Shown: piece after piece, positions 37,109 to 46,668 of the stretch
Layout of the letters: the number at the start of each line of letters is the position of its first letter
Position numbering within the stretch: the stretch's first letter is position 1
Position numbers and translations under genes: made by a program
The notes under the pieces: model-generated
What the model was told of the DNA's origin: nothing
Seen by the model: only the letters and a program-made list of their open reading frames with translations
Database searches by the model: none
From: Bradyrhizobium sp. DOA9
GTDB lineage: Bacteria > Pseudomonadota > Alphaproteobacteria > Rhizobiales > Xanthobacteraceae
Direction: 5' to 3'
Length of the DNA: 64,000 bases
Assembly: GCF_000617845.2 (NCBI RefSeq)
Contig: NZ_DF820425.1
Span: 2,655,725 to 2,719,724, forward strand

Positions 37109-38932
37109 GTGTCCTCCTGGCTCGACCACACCATCAACGGGCTGATCGTCGGCAATGTCTACGCGCTCGTTGCAGTCGGGCTCGCGCTGATCTTCGGCGT
37201 CAGCCGGCTGATCAACTTCGCGCAAGGCTCGATCTATCTGGTCGGCGCCTATATCGGCTGGATCGCGGTGGTACACCTGCACACGCCGCTGCCGCTCACC
37301 ATCGTCGTGGTCGCCGTGGCCTCGGCGATCGTCGGCCTGATCATCGAGCGGTTCGGTCTGCGGCCGCTGCAGAATTCGGTGCGGATCGCACCGCTGCTTG
37401 CGACTATCGGCATCAGCTTCGTGCTCGACCAGCTGGTGATGCTGATCTTCTCGCCCAATCCGCGCGCGCTGCCGAGCCAGTTGCCCGATGTCCGCTTCCA
37501 GGTCGGCGGCGGCACGATCGGGCCACTCGATCTGCTCATCGCCGGCGTCGGCCTCACCAGTGCGCTGCTGCTGTTCGTGTTCCTGCGTTACACCAAGCTC
37601 GGCTGGGCCGTGCGTGCCACCGCGCAGGATCGCGACGCCGCCATGCAGATGGGCGTCGACGTCAACCGGGTCAATCAGGCGGTGTTCGGTATCGCGGCGG
37701 CGCTCGGCGGCGTCTCCGGCATGCTGGTCGGCATGTACTACAACCAGATCGACACGGCGATGAGCCTGCAGGCGACGCTCAAGGGCGTCGTCGCCGAAGT
37801 CGTCGGCGGCGCCGGCAACGTGCCGGGCGCGGTGATCGGCAGCCTGCTGCTGGGCCTCGTCGAGAGCTACGGCGTCGCCGTGCTCGGCACCAGCTACCGC
37901 AATTTGTTCGCGTTCCTGCTGCTCGTCGTCGTGCTCGTGCTGCGGCCGAACGGCCTGTTCACCAGCGCACGGCAGGCGCCGCCAGAGCCGCTCACCGGCA
38001 CCTTCATCGCGCCGAGCCGCCCGGTGAATATTCCGCGCTGGGCGCTATGGGGCGCAACTGCCGGCTTTGCGGTGCTGCCGCTGTTCCCGGTGTCCTTCTA
38101 CGTGCTCCAGACCCTGATCAATGCCTGGTTGCTCGGCATGCTCGGGCTCAGCCTGACGCTGGTTGCAGGCACGATGGGCCAGGTCTCGCTCGGCCACGCG
38201 GCGCTGCTCGCGATCGGCGCCTACACCTCGGCATTGCTGTCGCTGACCCTGGACGTTCCGGCCGGACTTGCCGTCATCGGCGGCGGCCTGATGAGCGCCG
38301 CGCTCGGCACGCTCCTGATCTCGCCCTCCTTCCGCCTGCGCGGGCATTACGTGTCGATCGCCACGCTCGCGATCGGCGAGATCGTGGCGCTGGTGATCCT
38401 GAACTGGGAGAGCGTGACGCGCGGTCCGATCGGCATCTCCGGCATCCCGCCGCTGTCGCTGTTCGGCTACGATCTGATCAGCCCGACCTCGGTCTACTGG
38501 TTCAGCCTCGCGGTCATGGTCGTGCTCGCGCTGCTCCAGGGCCGCCTGCTCGGCTCGCATCTCGGCCGCAGCTTTCGCGCCATCCGTGACGACGATATTG
38601 CCGCGCGCGCCTACGGTCTCAGCCTGAACCGCTACAAGTCGCTCGCCTTCATCTTCGGCGGCTTCGCCGCCGGAATCAGCGGCGGCATCGCCGCGCATCT
38701 CTATTCCTATATCAACCACGAGACCTTCAACACGCAGCAATCCATCCTGGCGCTGACCGTCGTCATCCTCGGCGGCCTCGGCAACGTCGTCGGCGCGATC
38801 GTCGGGTCGGTCGCGCTGGTCGGCCTGCCCGAAATGTTCCGGATCGCGGCGGAGTATCGCATCCTGATCTACGGCATCGTTCTCTTGCTGCTCGTGCGGT
38901 TCAGGCCGCAGGGCCTGTTGGGAACGGTCTGA
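37109..38932 (+). CDS. Fused LivH-LivM ABC transporter permease
   Basis: A 607-residue protein carrying both permease halves in one chain. Residues about 1-290 are LivH-like ([50 protein letters not shown]). Residues about 310-600 are LivM-like ([57 protein letters not shown]). The first Liv system in the window has separate subunits. The start is GTG 37109 with AGGA about 9 bases before it. It overlaps the ATPase gene by one base. Confidence 0.93.
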   Translation: MSSWLDHTINGLIVGNVYALVAVGLALIFGVSRLINFAQGSIYLVGAYIGWIAVVHLHTPLPLTIVVVAVASAIVGLIIERFGLRPLQNSVRIAPLLATIGISFVLDQLVMLIFSPNPRALPSQLPDVRFQVGGGTIGPLDLLIAGVGLTSALLLFVFLRYTKLGWAVRATAQDRDAAMQMGVDVNRVNQAVFGIAAALGGVSGMLVGMYYNQIDTAMSLQATLKGVVAEVVGGAGNVPGAVIGSLLLGLVESYGVAVLGTSYRNLFAFLLLVVVLVLRPNGLFTSARQAPPEPLTGTFIAPSRPVNIPRWALWGATAGFAVLPLFPVSFYVLQTLINAWLLGMLGLSLTLVAGTMGQVSLGHAALLAIGAYTSALLSLTLDVPAGLAVIGGGLMSAALGTLLISPSFRLRGHYVSIATLAIGEIVALVILNWESVTRGPIGISGIPPLSLFGYDLISPTSVYWFSLAVMVVLALLQGRLLGSHLGRSFRAIRDDDIAARAYGLSLNRYKSLAFIFGGFAAGISGGIAAHLYSYINHETFNTQQSILALTVVILGGLGNVVGAIVGSVALVGLPEMFRIAAEYRILIYGIVLLLLVRFRPQGLLGTV

Positions 38933-39780
38933 TGGCCGAGCAGCTTCACGCCATGCTGTCGCTGCGCGGCCTGACGCGTCGTTTCGGCGGCCTCACCGCG
39001 GTCGACGCCATCGACCTCGATCTCGCCAAGGGCGAGCTGATCAGCATCATCGGACCGAACGGCGCCGGCAAGACGACGCTGTTCAATCTCGTCACCGGGC
39101 TGGACCGGCCCGATGCCGGCACCGTCAGCTTCGAAGGGCAGGACATCACCGGGCTGTCGCCGGAGCGGCTCGCCGCCGAAGGCATCGCGCGTACCTTCCA
39201 GCTCGGCCGCGTGTTCGGCAATCTCAGCGTGATGGACAACGTGCTGATCGGCGCGCACACGCGGCTGCGCGCCGTGAAGCCGGCGGTGCCGGTGATCGGG
39301 CCGCTGCTGGAATTGGGTCTGGCTCTGCTGCGTCCGGCGCGCGTCAAGGCCGAGGAGGAGCGGCTGCGTGAGGAAGTCAAAGCGATCCTCGCGCGTTTCG
39401 GCGAACGGCTGCTGCCGCGCATCGACCAGCCCGCCTACAGCCTCTCCTACGCCAACCGCCGCCGCGTCGAGATCGCGCGTGCGCTGGCGCTGAAGCCGCG
39501 GCTGCTGCTGCTCGATGAACCCACCGCAGGCATGAACCCGACCGAGACCGCGGAGATGCAGTCGCTCGTCGCCGAACTGAAAACCGAAGGGCTGACGATC
39601 CTCCTGATCGAGCACAAGCTGGAAATGGTGATGCGCCTGTCCGACCGCGTCATCGTCATGGACGAGGGCAAGAAGATCGCGGAAGGCCCGGGCGAGCAGG
39701 TCCGGAGCGATCCCAAGGTGATCGAGGCCTATCTCGGCCATGGCCTGTCGGGTAGGGCGGAGCAGGAGAGCGCGGCATGA
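38932..39780 (+). CDS. Branched-chain-type ABC transporter ATP-binding protein (LivG family)
   Basis: A 282-residue ATPase with Walker A GPNGAGKTT (about residues 42-50), the LivG-type long insertion after ARTFQLGRVFGNLSVMDNV, a degenerate signature (SLSYANRRRVEIARALALKP), Walker B LLLLDEPTAGMNP and H-loop IEHKLEMV. It starts on the last base of the permease stop codon and overlaps the LivF gene by four bases, so the three are translationally coupled. Confidence 0.93.
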   Translation: MAEQLHAMLSLRGLTRRFGGLTAVDAIDLDLAKGELISIIGPNGAGKTTLFNLVTGLDRPDAGTVSFEGQDITGLSPERLAAEGIARTFQLGRVFGNLSVMDNVLIGAHTRLRAVKPAVPVIGPLLELGLALLRPARVKAEEERLREEVKAILARFGERLLPRIDQPAYSLSYANRRRVEIARALALKPRLLLLDEPTAGMNPTETAEMQSLVAELKTEGLTILLIEHKLEMVMRLSDRVIVMDEGKKIAEGPGEQVRSDPKVIEAYLGHGLSGRAEQESAA

Positions 39781-40514
39781 CGAGCGCACCCGAAGCGCTG
39801 CTGGCTTTGTCTGATGTCAACACCTTCTACGGCCAGGCCCAGGTGCATTTCGACCTGTCGATCAATGTCGCGCGCGGCCACATCGTCTGCCTGCTCGGCG
39901 GCAATGCCAGCGGCAAGTCGACGACGATGAAGATCATCCTCGGCCTGGTGAAGCCGCGCTCGGGCGAGGTGAGGTTCGACGGCGCCTCGCTGATCGGGCT
40001 CTCCACGCCGCAGATCGTCCGCCGCGGCATCGCCTCGGTGCCGGAGGCGCGGCGGCTATTCGCCGACATGAGCGTGCGCGAGAACATCCTGATGGGCGCC
40101 TTCGTGCGCAACGACCGCGACGCTGTTGCGCAGGATCTCGACAGGATGCTGACGCTGTTTCCGAAGCTCGGCCAGCGGCTGGCGCAGCGGGCCGGCTCGC
40201 TCTCCGGCGGCGAGCAGCAGATGGTGGCGATGGCGCGCGCGCTGATGAGCCGCCCCCGCATGATCGTGATGGACGAGCCGACCATGGGCCTGTCGCCGCT
40301 TTACGTCGACCGCGTGCTGGAGCTGATCCGCGCCATCAACCAGGACGGCGTCTCGGTTTTCATGGTCGAGCAGAACGCCAGCCTCGCGCTCGAGATCGCG
40401 CATGAGGCCTATGTGCTCCAGACCGGCAAGATCGTGCTGTCCGGCCCGGCGCGCGCGCTGAAGGACGACCCCCGCATCCGCGACGCCTATCTCGGCGGCT
40501 CCGAGGCGGCCTAG
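39777..40514 (+). CDS. Branched-chain-type ABC transporter ATP-binding protein (LivF family)
   Basis: A 245-residue ATPase: Walker A GGNASGKST (an atypical Ala-Ser in place of Gly-Ala, about residues 40-48), IASVPEARRLFADMSVRENI typical of LivF, signature SLSGGEQQMVAMARALM, Walker B MIVMDEPTMGLSP and H-loop VEQNA. Last gene of the operon beginning at 35896 or further upstream; a strong hairpin follows at 40585. Confidence 0.93.
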   Translation: MTSAPEALLALSDVNTFYGQAQVHFDLSINVARGHIVCLLGGNASGKSTTMKIILGLVKPRSGEVRFDGASLIGLSTPQIVRRGIASVPEARRLFADMSVRENILMGAFVRNDRDAVAQDLDRMLTLFPKLGQRLAQRAGSLSGGEQQMVAMARALMSRPRMIVMDEPTMGLSPLYVDRVLELIRAINQDGVSVFMVEQNASLALEIAHEAYVLQTGKIVLSGPARALKDDPRIRDAYLGGSEAA

Positions 40515-40577
40515 GCGTCTCAACCTCTCTCGCGCAGGGCTATCGTATATGGTGTGCACGGTGCGGCGGCATCGGCA

Positions 40578-40800
40578 CTGGGCTCCCTCCCCCGCTTGCG
40601 GGGGAGGGCTGGGGAGAGGGTGCTTCCGCGTCGGGATTGCTCGGGATTGCGGAAGATTTCCCTGCGTGGCGAGAGCCCTCACCCGCCGCGCTCTGCGAGC
40701 GCGTCGGCCTCTCCCGCAAGCGGGAGAGGCGAAGCAAGCCCGCGGACAATCCCCGTGAAATCCATATGCGAAAGCCCTGCCGCTTGCGGGAGAGGGAGCG
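40578..40800. repeat. GC-rich hairpin repeat region between livF-type and HerA-like genes
   Basis: Contains CCCTCCCCCGC (40585-40595) directly followed by its complement GCGGGGGAGGG (40598-40608), a further inverted pair CTCTCCCGCAAGCGGGAGAG (near 40710-40731), and a third related GCTTGCGGGAGAGG run near 40780-40795. These arrays occur widely between Bradyrhizobium genes. This one fills the gap between two convergent genes and probably acts as a bidirectional terminator. Confidence 0.75.
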
Positions 40801-40820
40801 CATCTCGCTCGCAGCAACAA

Positions 40821-42335
40821 TCAACCCGGCGCCGCGCTCGCGACCTGCTCCGCCGGCTGATCATCCCCGTTGGGATCGCCCGGCGCGGTCGCCCAGGCGA
40901 GCTCCACCAGCGTCACGATCCGGCGGCCGCCGCCGTCGAGCTGGACCACGATCAGGCCCTGCTCCTCCATGTAACCGAGCAGGCGCTGCGCCCGGCGCAG
41001 CGAGTGCGAGCCGTAGGCGCGGGCGATCGCGGCATCGCCGGGGCAGGGCCAGCCTTCCTTCGCCGCACGCGCGATCATCATGAACACGCCCTGCATGTCG
41101 TCGGGCAGGATCGAAGCCCGCAGCGCCACGTCCTGCCAGGCGTCGTCTTCGGTGAGATCCGTCCCGAGCCCGGCGCGCGCATGCGTCAGCATGCGCCGGA
41201 ATTCGTTGAGATCGGGCACCGCCGCCCCCAGACCCTCGATGCGGCAGCGGACCGCGAATTCCTGATAGAGCACGCCGATGGCACGGAAGCCGGCATCGGG
41301 CTCGGCCATCACGGCACGCAGCGTGCGATCCACCCGCTCGCGCCGCTCGGCAAGCTCTTCGGCGCTGACGGGCGCCTCGACCGTTTCCAGCCGAATCTCC
41401 GGCACGGCGGCGGCCTTCGCCGCGCGAAGCTGCTCGAGCAGATCCGGCGCCGGCCGTCGCTGCGGCCGGCTCGCATCGGGCGGTGGCGCGGCGAGGATGA
41501 CCGCGCGGGCATCTTCAAGCGTGGCCTCCGGCAGCGGCATCAGCCGCGGCGTCGAATTGCGCGGTGAGGTCTCGGTCGGACCGATGTTGAGACGCAGCGG
41601 CCGGCGCGACAGCGCAGGTCCCAGCGCCATGAACTGGCCGCGCTCGAGATCGCGGAAGGCTTCCGCCTGCCGCCGCTCCATGCCGAGCAAATCGGCGGCG
41701 CGCGCCATGTCGATGTCGAGGAAGGTGCGGCCCATCAGGAAATTCGAGGCCTCTGCCGCGACGTTCTTGGCGAGCTTGGCGAGGCGCTGGGTCGCGATGA
41801 TGCCGGCAAGCCCGCGCTTGCGGCCGCGGCACATCAGATTGGTCATGGCGCCGAGCGAGAGTTTTCGCGCCTCGTCCGAGACTTCGCCCGCCACCGCCGG
41901 CGCAAACAGCTGCGCCTCGTCGACGACGACGAGCAAAGGGTACCAATGATCGCGGTCGACGTCGAACATCCCGCCGAGGAAGGCAGCTGCGCGCCGCATC
42001 TGGTTTTCGGCATCCAGCCCTTCGAGATTGAGCACGGTGGAGACGCGATGCAGCCGCGCGCGCTCGCCCGCGACCTGAAGGCCTCGCTCGGTGTGATCCT
42101 CGGCCTCGATCACCAGATGGCCGAAGCGCTCGGCCAGCGTGACGAAATCGCCCTCGGGATCGATGATGGCCTGCTGCACCCAGGGCGCGCTCTGTTCCAG
42201 CAGCCGCCGCAAGAGATGCGACTTGCCGGAACCCGAATTGCCCTGCACCAGGAGGCGGGTCGCCAGCAGTTCCTCGAGGTCCATGGCGGCCGCGGCGCCT
42301 GCCGTGGTCTGCCCCATCTCGATCGCAACCGTCAT
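40821..42335 (-). CDS. HerA-like ATP-binding protein (DUF87/FtsK-HerA superfamily)
   Basis: A 504-residue P-loop ATPase. Walker A is GNSGSGKSHL (about residues 33-42), followed by IIDPEGDFVTLAERFGHLVI, a hallmark of HerA-type translocases (DP.GE). Walker B is LLVVVDEAQLFAP (about 135-147), and the arginine-finger-like region is RGRKRGLAGIIATQRLAKL. The C-terminal half (about residues 280-500) is a winged-helix-like and proline-rich tail not seen in classic HerA. HerA with the nuclease NurA resects DNA ends in archaea; in bacteria relatives serve in defence or in conjugation-like systems. No NurA or SIR2 gene is adjacent, so its role here is open. Confidence 0.85.
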   Translation of the reverse strand: MTVAIEMGQTTAGAAAAMDLEELLATRLLVQGNSGSGKSHLLRRLLEQSAPWVQQAIIDPEGDFVTLAERFGHLVIEAEDHTERGLQVAGERARLHRVSTVLNLEGLDAENQMRRAAAFLGGMFDVDRDHWYPLLVVVDEAQLFAPAVAGEVSDEARKLSLGAMTNLMCRGRKRGLAGIIATQRLAKLAKNVAAEASNFLMGRTFLDIDMARAADLLGMERRQAEAFRDLERGQFMALGPALSRRPLRLNIGPTETSPRNSTPRLMPLPEATLEDARAVILAAPPPDASRPQRRPAPDLLEQLRAAKAAAVPEIRLETVEAPVSAEELAERRERVDRTLRAVMAEPDAGFRAIGVLYQEFAVRCRIEGLGAAVPDLNEFRRMLTHARAGLGTDLTEDDAWQDVALRASILPDDMQGVFMMIARAAKEGWPCPGDAAIARAYGSHSLRRAQRLLGYMEEQGLIVVQLDGGGRRIVTLVELAWATAPGDPNGDDQPAEQVASAAPG

Positions 42336-42546
42336 GTCCCCGACTCAAAGTCCCGTCATTCGCGGACAGCGGCTTATCAATCCAGCCGCGGCACGTCGAG
42401 CGCTCCGGCGCGAATCAGGCGGTGTTGCCCACGCTAAAACCAGAAGGCTCCGCCGTGAGCGGCAGGAACCCGGTGCCGAACGGCGTCGGCTGGCCCGAAA
42501 TGACTCAGATCAAGATCAACGGACCCGAGACCTGCTATCCGGCCGT

Positions 42547-43131
42547 ATGACGTTTCTGACCTTCTTCACGGCGACCTATTTCCTGCTGGCGGTGCCGGGG
42601 CCGACCAATACCCTGCTCGCGACATCGGGAGCCGGAGCGGGAATCTCGCGCTCCCTTCCTCTGCTCGCGGCGGAGCTGTGCGGCTATCTGCTGGCGATCG
42701 CCGTGCTGCGGCTGGCGCTCGGTCCCCTCATCAGCGACATCCCGATTGCGGCACTGGTGCTCCGTGTCGCCGTGACGATCTACATCCTGTGCCTCGCGGT
42801 CATGCTCTGGCGCGTCAACACGCGCGAGCTGCGCGGCGGCGCTGCGGTGACGTTCGGCCAGGTGCTGCTGACGACGCTGCTCAACCCGAAAGCACTGGTC
42901 TTCGCGTTCCTGCTGCTGCCGCTCGGTGCCGGACCGCTCGAACTGCTGCCGTGGCTCGGTATGATCGCGCTTCAGATTCTCACCGCCGGCGCCGCGTGGA
43001 TCATTCTGGGCGCAATGCTCGGACGCGGCGCCCGTCGCCTCGGGTGCCCTGACCTCGTCACACGCACCGGCGCGGTCACGCTGGTCGCCGTGACCGGCCT
43101 CGTCTGGCTGCAATCCTTGCTGGTTGCCTGA
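42547..43131 (+). CDS. LysE family translocator
   Basis: A 194-residue membrane protein with about six hydrophobic segments and the LysE/RhtB opening FFTATYFLLAVPGPTNTLLATSGAG (PGP motif, residues about 16-18). The NPKALVFAFLLLPLG motif in the second half is also diagnostic. Members export amino acids such as lysine, homoserine or threonine. It is a single-gene unit. The exported compound is unknown. Confidence 0.9.
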   Translation: MTFLTFFTATYFLLAVPGPTNTLLATSGAGAGISRSLPLLAAELCGYLLAIAVLRLALGPLISDIPIAALVLRVAVTIYILCLAVMLWRVNTRELRGGAAVTFGQVLLTTLLNPKALVFAFLLLPLGAGPLELLPWLGMIALQILTAGAAWIILGAMLGRGARRLGCPDLVTRTGAVTLVAVTGLVWLQSLLVA

Positions 43132-43158
43132 GCGCCGGCGTTGCCGGGGCGCGCCGCG

Positions 43159-44223
43159 CTACTGTGCGCCGGAGCCGCCCTGCACGATCTTCTCGTTCAG
43201 CTTCTGGTCCACGGTGTCGACGGTGCGGTCGATCTCGGCATTGGGCACGCCGAGCTGATGCGAGATCAGCTTCACCAGCAGGTCGACGCGCTCGATGAAG
43301 GGCGCGCCGCTCGCGACCGCGCGCGCGGCCGATGACGGCTTGAGCAGGCTCTCGGCGGCCTTGGCATATTTCGCGAACGGCACCTGGTCCTGCGGATCGG
43401 CGCCGAGCTTGCGGGCGATCGCATCGACATGGTCGTAGATCGTCTGCGAACGCTTGAGATCGCCGTGCACGGCGTCGCGGATCGACTGCGGCTCGTTCGG
43501 CGTGATGCAGCGATAATTGCCGGTGAGCAGCATCGACCATTTCGCCAGCGGCACGAACAGGGACTCGAACACTTTCAGCTTCACCGGCACGTCGTGGCCG
43601 TCGAGCGTCACCGCGTCGATGTCGGCCTCCAGCTCGCGCAGCAGCTTGTTGTGCGTCTCGTCGGCGAAGACCGACGCCTTGAAGTTGGTGGGCAGGCCGA
43701 CATGCAGCACGTTGGCGGCTTCTTCCGGCGGCCGGAAGGCCTGCGGGTCGGGCGAGCACAGCGTCACCAGCCCGGGCTCGAACCGCTCCCAGACCTGCGC
43801 ATTGGTGTAGGCCTCCTCGAGATCCATGTCGGCGAGCGCCGGAATCCGCTTCAGATAGGGCAGCGGCGGCATGTTCATGATCGACAGGCACGGCAGCTTC
43901 GCCGCGGCGATCTTGACCATGAGGACGCGCACCGTGTGGTTGGTGTATTGCGGCTCCTGCATCGCGAGGCCGACCAGATCGTAGCGGGAGAGATCGACAT
44001 TGGCCGGTGTCACCGCATCCAGCTTGCCGGGCAGGTTGCGGGAAAAGATCGCCCGGTGCACCGCCTCGTCTCGCAGCTTGATCCGGACCTCGGTACCGTC
44101 GCGGTTGATCAGCTCCGCGGTCTTGGCGCGGCAGACCAGGGTCACGTTGTGCCCGGCCATCAGCAGCTTCGTGCCCAGCAGGGAGCCGTAAGAAGCCCCA
44201 AGAATCAATATGTTGCGCGCCAT
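43159..44223 (-). CDS. Ketopantoate reductase-like (ApbA/PanE) family protein
   Basis: A 354-residue protein with an N-terminal Rossmann signature (ILILGASYGSLLGTKLLMAG, residues about 4-23) and a C-terminal helical domain including KWSMLLTGNYRCITPNEPQS, as in ApbA_C. True PanE is nearer 300 residues and has a GxGAxG loop; here the loop reads GASYGSLLG, so it may be a diverged dehydrogenase of a different 2-keto acid. It stands alone on the minus strand, converging with the LysE-type gene. Confidence 0.8.
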   Translation of the reverse strand: MARNILILGASYGSLLGTKLLMAGHNVTLVCRAKTAELINRDGTEVRIKLRDEAVHRAIFSRNLPGKLDAVTPANVDLSRYDLVGLAMQEPQYTNHTVRVLMVKIAAAKLPCLSIMNMPPLPYLKRIPALADMDLEEAYTNAQVWERFEPGLVTLCSPDPQAFRPPEEAANVLHVGLPTNFKASVFADETHNKLLRELEADIDAVTLDGHDVPVKLKVFESLFVPLAKWSMLLTGNYRCITPNEPQSIRDAVHGDLKRSQTIYDHVDAIARKLGADPQDQVPFAKYAKAAESLLKPSSAARAVASGAPFIERVDLLVKLISHQLGVPNAEIDRTVDTVDQKLNEKIVQGGSGAQ

Positions 44224-44420
44224 GCTCCGTCCCCACGAAATTTGTGTGATTTTTCGGGCCCGGCGTCATCCGCGGGCCAGTTGGGGGCATGTAAAGCGAA
44301 CCGCGGAGGGATGGCAACTGGGATAATGCATACAAAGCGCCAGGCGGCGGCTCGCCCGACGTCTTCCCTGTCCCGGGTTGCGCTCCATTCCGGCCGCTCG
44401 ATCGGCCTGTTTCGCCCGCC

Positions 44421-45201
44421 GTCAACCCGGTCAGGCAAAAATATTCCGCTTTACCGAAATTCGGAAATGGCGTATGTCTCGCCCATCCCGGCTTATCTTG
44501 AGGGGCGATCGCGTCGTCGTCTTGATCGCGAGCCGGGCTTGCGGTGGACGCGGCAGCGTCGGGCGCGAATGGCCAAGGGCAGGGCGGATTGCTCTCCGTG
44601 AGCTCGCGGCCGCGCGCGGACGAACGGCGCTGCTAGGTTCGTCTCGTCTGTAAGTTTCCGGCTTCGTCAACGGGGCTGGAAATACTGCGGGCAATGGCGG
44701 GCCGTGCGTACGGCAAAACCGTGTGGTCCTGGCCGTCGTTGCTACGGTCAAGCGCTTGCGGAGGCGGCATCTGCGTCAACCGGCGCGGATGCCGGTGAAT
44801 TCCGTGAGCGCGAGGGAGGCCAGAAGGAACTCGGCTCCCGGGAGAGCGCGGCATAAGCCGTCCGACCATCGCGCAGGGAAGGCCGAGTGATCGGCACCAC
44901 CTGTATGCTGCTGTGCGGTTTTCTGCGTGTGCATTGTGCGCAGCAGACCGCGGGTGCGATGTCGGCACCCGGCCTTCCCTGCGCCCTCTTGGATTGGAGG
45001 GCGGCGAGACCAAGCAAAGCTCGGGCGAAATCAGCCGCGAGATCGCGAAGGCGTGTCCGCAAGTGAGATGGTGCGGGAACAGCGATGCCGCTGCATCATC
45101 CTCCGTCATTGCGAGGAGCCCTTGCGACGAAGCAATCCAGAGTCTTTCCGCGGAGAGACTCTGGATTGCTTCGCTTCGCTCGCAATGACGTGGAGAGAGC
45201 G
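44421..45201. repeat. About 0.78-kb dispersed repeat, copy B
   Basis: Same orientation and order as copy A at 22927-23714, including the AACCGTGTGGTCCTGGCCGT core and the right-hand palindrome (45104-45190). The copies differ by scattered substitutions and small indels, so the duplication is not recent. It lies between the ketopantoate-reductase-like gene and the MarR regulator gene, whose 3' end abuts it. Confidence 0.85.
45104..45190. repeat. Palindromic element, CGTCATTGCGAG..CTCGCAATGACG type, copy B
   Basis: Starts CGTCATTGCGAGGAGCCCTT and ends CTTCGCTCGCAATGACG, with AGCAATCCAGA/TCTGGATTGCT inner arms. A near-copy of 23617-23703, in the same relative position at the right end of the larger repeat. 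Confidence 0.85.
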
Positions 45202-45217
45202 CCGCTCCCTAGCGATC

Positions 45218-45853
45218 TCAGCCCTGGCTCGCCACGCGCTCGCGGTCGAGATTCTGCTCGATCTTGGGGCGGTCGCGCGTGCGCTCGAAGCTGGTGCAGA
45301 GCAGCTCGGTCTCCTCGAGCGAGATCGGAGCACGATAGAGCCGGCACATGAATTCGGCGTTTCCGCGTCCCTTGCCGGTGCCCGGGCCGCGCTCTGCGAG
45401 AAACATGCAGTCGCGGCAGATGCTCGCTTCGAGCCGCTGATGCGCCGCGTCGAGGTGATTGAGGATCTCGCGGAGAGAGTCGCGCAGCCTGATGCACTCG
45501 TCGGTCCCGAGCGCCGTCACCGCGTTCACCACGTGATTGATCGGGTCGTGCTGGCTCAGGCATTTCTCGCCCTGGGGCGTGACGTGGAGGACGACGGAAC
45601 GCTTGTCCTCGTGCGACGGCTTGCGCACCAGGAACGACTTGCTCTCCAGAGTCTTCACGATCTGAGATGCAGTCGCTCGCGTGGCGCCGATGAAGCCGGC
45701 CAGCGCGGACGGCGTGCGCGAAAACCGGTTGGCACGCCCGAGAAAGCGCAGCGCCATCCATTCCCGATCGCGCAATCCATGCTGATTGCCCTCGAAATAC
45801 CAAGCCCGCGCCGCCTGAACCAGCAGCTCGACGGCTTCCCGCGCCAATGGCAT
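45218..45853 (-). CDS. MarR family transcriptional regulator
   Basis: A 211-residue protein from ATG 45853, which has a GAGGTAG ribosome-binding sequence upstream; the frame continues to 46078 but the extension is Arg-rich and not protein-like. The winged helix-turn-helix is at about residues 40-120 (TPSALAGFIGATRATASQIV, KSFLVRKPSHEDKRSVVLHV). The C-terminal half includes a CRDCMFLAERGPGTGKGRGN segment with paired cysteines, unusual for MarR and possibly metal- or redox-sensing. No obvious target operon adjoins it. Confidence 0.85.
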   Translation of the reverse strand: MPLAREAVELLVQAARAWYFEGNQHGLRDREWMALRFLGRANRFSRTPSALAGFIGATRATASQIVKTLESKSFLVRKPSHEDKRSVVLHVTPQGEKCLSQHDPINHVVNAVTALGTDECIRLRDSLREILNHLDAAHQRLEASICRDCMFLAERGPGTGKGRGNAEFMCRLYRAPISLEETELLCTSFERTRDRPKIEQNLDRERVASQG

Positions 45854-46668
45854 GAATCTACCTCGTCCCCGGAACTTCGTCTGCGGCGTCCCGAAGCCGC
45901 TTTGCGCCCTGAGTGTCAGACGAGCATGTCCTGTCGAACTCTCGCACAATGGCGCGGATCGCACCGCGTCCGAGCTGGGCCGATGAGCGTCGCATCGTCC
46001 GCAGCGAGAAGCCGTAGCGCTGATGGCATGCCAACAACGTCGTCGTCGCGCGGGAGCTCGGGTTGCCGTCGCCGGCAAACGGTGGATCGGAGTAGCTCAA
46101 CCGAAGCCCCCAAAAGTTCAAGTCACAAGCAGACGTTTCTTATACTCAACCAAAACGATGGATGAGCTTCTCAACAAAATCAAGTAGAGACCCTCTCACA
46201 GACTGTGATGACGTCGCAGGCGAATGTAACGTTCAAGGACAATCTCGCTGTTCGGGACACATGATGGTGAACGTAATACATGGCACGGCGAGTAATATGC
46301 ACTCGATATTGTGAGAGTTTGATTGCACGCAGGTTGTTGTCTTGGGTTGATGCAAACTGATCGAAGCTTGTGCATCACGATGACGTTTGGCGGCACATCA
46401 TCCACAACTTGTGCGTTCTGCGGGAGAATCGTTGAGGGAACTCATAGGAATTGCACGTGGCGGTTGTTTTCGCCGCACTTGCAGAATCCACTGTCCGGAT
46501 CGCTCGCGCGCTCGTGCACATCCGAACGGCAAATTCCCTCACGGGGAAGATCGGTGACCGGTGAGGACGCGCATGCGCTGGAAGCGTAGCGACATGCGCA
46601 ATCTCTTGTCGAAAACCACGGGCAGGGCGGACGGCAGGCGGGGCAGGCGCCACACGCCTCTCCAGCCG
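45854..46668. other. Long intergenic region before the flagellar cluster
   Basis: About 815 bases, with a distinctly AT-richer centre (about 46120-46420) than the rest of the window. No convincing gene was found. Upstream signals for the MarR gene should lie at its left. The AT-rich core may hold regulatory sites or be decayed acquired DNA. Confidence 0.45.

Noticed and set aside
46280..46305. A TGGCAC-like box possibly belonging to a sigma-54 promoter
   Set aside because: The spacing to the next GC is wrong for the -24/-12 consensus, so it does not qualify.
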